Of a stretch of 64,000 nt of DNA, positions 60,667 through 64,000 are shown piece after piece (the first letter of the stretch is position 1; each line of letters begins with the position of its first letter). A model generated the notes under the pieces. That model saw only the letters and a program-made list of their open reading frames with translations. It searched no databases and was not told where the DNA came from. Origin of the DNA: Arthrinium phaeospermum (taxonomy: Eukaryota > Ascomycota > Sordariomycetes > Amphisphaeriales > Apiosporaceae); contig QYRS01000009.1 of the NCBI GenBank assembly GCA_006503535.1, positions 2,838,564 to 2,902,563 on the forward strand, written 5' to 3'. Both the position numbers and the translations under genes were made by a program.

Positions 60667-61078
60667 CTTATTATATTATATCGAACCGATAAGAGCTAGT
60701 AGACCGATTCGATTTAATACGGTTAAATATACTAATATTTATATAAAAACTTATAAAAAAATTAATTATATTATATAATATTAAACTTAAATTTAAGATT
60801 TAATATAGCGTTTAAATTTAAATCCGGTTATTTAACCGGTTAATTAAAAGCTTATTATATTTATTAAAGTTTTATTTAATATTATTATATATTTATAATA
60901 AACTTAATATAATTTTTTTAACGTAATTTTTAATCGATTAATAAAATACTTACCTTTTTAAACTTATATTTATTTATAAAATTTACTTATTAAAACCGAT
61001 TTAATTTAATTAATCGAATTATATAGCGGCCCCGCCGTAAAATAAGGTTTACTTATATCCGGGTTAAACCGATAAAAA
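60667..61078 (+). mobile_element. SINE-like element copy 3, right part
   Basis: It resumes at CTTATTATATTATATCGAAC and matches copies 1 and 2 to the end, including ATATAGCGGCCCCGCCGTAA and TTACTTATATCCGGGTTAAA, followed by a run of about 15 A. This is the least degraded 3' end of the family. Confidence 0.65.
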
Positions 61079-64000
61079 AAAAAAAAAATTATTAAAAATA
61101 TTTATTTATTTATATTATATAAATTTAAAATTTATTAAAAATTATTTATATTAAATAATAAAGTTTTTAAAATTATTATATATACCGATTTTATATAAAT
61201 TTTTAAAGAAAATTTTTAAAAATAATATAAATTTTATAATATATATTTTTTAAAATTTATAATTTATTTTTCTTTTTATTATATATATATTATTTTTTAT
61301 TATTAATATATATTTATAATATTATTTATATTTAATATTTATTTATATATATAATAATTATTAATAATAATAACGATATTATATTATATATTTTATAAAA
61401 ACGTTTTTATTATTTTAAAAAAATCGACGTTATATATTAATAATTAAATTTAATTTTTTAAAAGTATTATTTTCGTAATTATTATATTATTTTTAATAAA
61501 TTTAATTTTAAAATATTTAAAACCGTATTAATAATGCATTTTTCGAATTATTATAATATATACTTTTTATATATATATTTATATATATATAAAAAATATA
61601 ATAATAAATTATTATTAAAATTATAATAAGAAACGTATTTATATATATATAACGAAAATAAATTTCGAAAATCGCGAAGTTTTTAAATAAATTTAATAAA
61701 AATTAATATAATAAAATTATAAATTAATTTAATTAATTAAAAAAAGTTATTATTAATAAATAAAAGGTTTATATTATTTAAATATTAATATTTAATTTAT
61801 TATTTTTAAAATAAAATAAAAAAAATATTTTAAAATTTTAATATATTTTATTTAAATAATAATTAAATATTTTTTAATAAAAGATATTTATAATACTTAA
61901 TTGAAAATTATAATTTTTAAACTTAATTAAAAAGTAAATTATCGAATTTAATTTATTATTAAAATTTAATAAATCGTAGGTATATAAAGGATTTAATATA
62001 AAATTAAATTAGTTAATTTAATCGAATTAATAATAAAAAAAATCGAAAAAATATTAAAATATTATTTAAATAATTTTAAAATTTAAATATAAATAAAATA
62101 TAAAATAATAATTATAAATAAATAATATTTTTAAATTAATAAATAAATAATTATTTAATAATTAATAGAGTTTTAAATAATTAAATATAATTAAGAAAAT
62201 AATAATAATAATAATATAATAAATTATTATTATATAAAAAAAAGAATTATTTTAATTAAAATTTATTTATATATATAAAAATTAAATTTAAAATAAATTA
62301 ATATATAAATTTAATTTAATTAATATATAATAAATTAATTTTAAAAATAATATAATATATATTTTAATTTAAAATTAATATCGTAATATTTAAATTTAAT
62401 AATATATTAAGATTTAATTAAATATATCTTTTTATTTTTAAATTTTAAATTTAATAATTATTATTATAATTTCTTTTTTTAAAAATTTTAATTTTATAAA
62501 GCTTTTATATATATATATATTTATATTTTTAAATATATTTATTATTTATTTAAATATTTATTTTCCGTTTTATAAAAAATATTAATTTATTATTTATATT
62601 AAAAAGAAATTTATATAAAATTTATTACTTTTTATATATAAATTAAATTAAATAAATATAAATTAATTAATTATAATCGATTAATAATAAATTAATAATA
62701 ATATATTTATTAAAAAATTATTTATTAATTTCGATATTTTTATTTCTTATTTAAACGTTTTAATATTTTATTTTATTATTTTTATAATAAGTTTTTAATA
62801 TAATTAAAATTAATATAGCTTTTTTTTTATATTTATATAATTTTGTTTAACTTTAAAAAAATATAATATATTATTAAAATCGCGAAAAATTAATTATTAT
62901 TTTTTTAAATTTTCTTTTTACTTTTATTTTTTATTAAGCGATAAAAAAAGAATATAAATATAAATTATATGATATATATTTATTAATGGGTTTAATAAAG
63001 GTAGTCTTATATAAGCTAGCTTAAATAAATAAATAAACGAAGCTTTATTTAAATTTTATTAAACTATATTTTATTATTTACTTTTTTAAACCCTAATAAT
63101 TAAGTATTATACTTAATATATTTTAATTTAATTTAAAAACTTTAATATAATATTTATATTTATTTATTATAAACGATAATTTTAATAATAAGCCGTTAAT
63201 TATATATCGTAAAGCTTCGCTATTATATATACTCGTTCCTTAAATTTCCTAATTTACCCTTAACTTATTAACCTACCTATTTACCTTTTATACCTTAATA
63301 AAAAAAACCCCAGCTTTATTAAGAAAAAAGAGGCCTCTCTTTAATTATTTTTAATTTTAATAATAAAACTAATATACGCGGACGATTAACTTCGTTATAT
63401 CGAAAAATTAATAATTAATAAATTAAAACGATTAAAATAATAGTTTAAAATTTAAAATATATAATAAAACTTTTACGAACTATTAGTTTTAAACTTTATA
63501 TATAAATTTAAATTTAAAATTTTCTTAAATTATTAAAATTATTATTAAAAATCCGATAAATATTTAATATCGCCGGGTATTATTTTTTATAAATAAATTT
63601 AGCTTAAATTTATTAATAACCGATTTTTTAATAAATAATTTAAATATCGATTTTTTATTAAAAATATTCTTTAATAAAATTACTCGTTTTATTCGTTTCG
63701 CTAAAAATATTTATTATTTACTATTATACCTTAAATATATTTTTTTATTAATTTAATAAATAAATTAAATAACCTAAAATAAAATAATAAAACGAATTAT
63801 ATTATTTATTTAATAAAGTAGTTTATTAATAAATATTCGTTTTAAATAATTTTTTAAAAAACTATAAAATATATTATTAAATATTATCTTTACCCTTAAC
63901 TTTTAAATAATATTACCTCCTTTATCGTTATTATTTTTTTTTTTTTTTTTTTATTTATTTTTTTTTTTATATAATATAATAAAGTATAAATAATAAAATA

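Larger units (their letters stand above)
49021..64000. repeat. AT-rich RIP-degraded repeat block, continues past the window
   Basis: From about 49,020 to the end the sequence is almost entirely A and T with scattered CG dinucleotides, and CA and TG are nearly absent. That is the footprint of CpA-directed repeat-induced point mutation on both strands. No open frame of useful length survives. Besides the elements listed separately, related segments recur at 49360-49680 and 62570-62900 and, inverted, at 52190-52420 and 52900-53060. Another family recurs at about 50470-50640, 50930-51100 and 61110-61270. Simple arrays occur at 54225-54330 (TTTTAATA type) and 59557-59590 (AAATTT type). Such blocks in ascomycetes are usually heterochromatic, at centromeres, telomeres or transposon clusters. 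Confidence 0.9.

Overview
The window looks like a chromosomal segment of a filamentous ascomycete (Pezizomycotina, most likely a sordariomycete). The genes carry short introns (about 50-100 bases) with GTAAGT/GTATGT donors and CTAAC branch sites. The two ribosomal protein genes, the Rad26-type helicase and the fungal-only families fit this, and the right end is a long AT-rich block with a RIP-type (repeat-induced point mutation) signature. I support 19 protein-coding loci; coordinates come from splice models worked out by eye.

Layout. 1-3.5 kb: a frame-broken secreted copper LPMO-like gene and a conserved Cys-rich gene with an in-frame stop. 5.6-26.8 kb: a mostly housekeeping stretch with an Mpv17/PMP22 membrane protein (possible Woronin-body sorting protein), a spliceosomal-type J protein, a GH18 chitinase with a frameshift, Rad26/CSB, ribosomal proteins uS11 and uL30 sharing a divergent promoter, mitochondrial Isa2, a small NIF3-like protein, a four-helix membrane protein and a fungal-specific unknown. 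29.5-31.9 kb: a beta-carbonic anhydrase and a multi-pass membrane protein.

33.5-48.6 kb is an accessory island resembling fungal self/non-self and cell-death loci. It holds a DUF7025-type AAA+ ATPase, a DUF7708-type protein, a secreted Kex2-processed repeat precursor (six Gly/Leu-rich units separated by five KR sites), and a divergent pair: a HeLo-domain pseudokinase and a large active-looking kinase fused to an AIG2/GGCT-like domain and ankyrin repeats. HeLo plus pseudokinase next to an active kinase recalls the MLKL/RIPK pairing of necroptosis. That functional link is inference; the architectures are read from sequence.

48.8-64 kb: a 33-base minisatellite marks an abrupt change to roughly 15 kb of extremely AT-rich DNA with almost no CA/TG dinucleotides and no intact gene. 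Inside it are several copies of a SINE-like element with a tRNA-like head. One copy is split by a 6.9-kb insertion with hAT-like terminal inverted repeats and an 8-base target duplication whose only mismatch is a C/T transition. Several tandem repeats also occur there.
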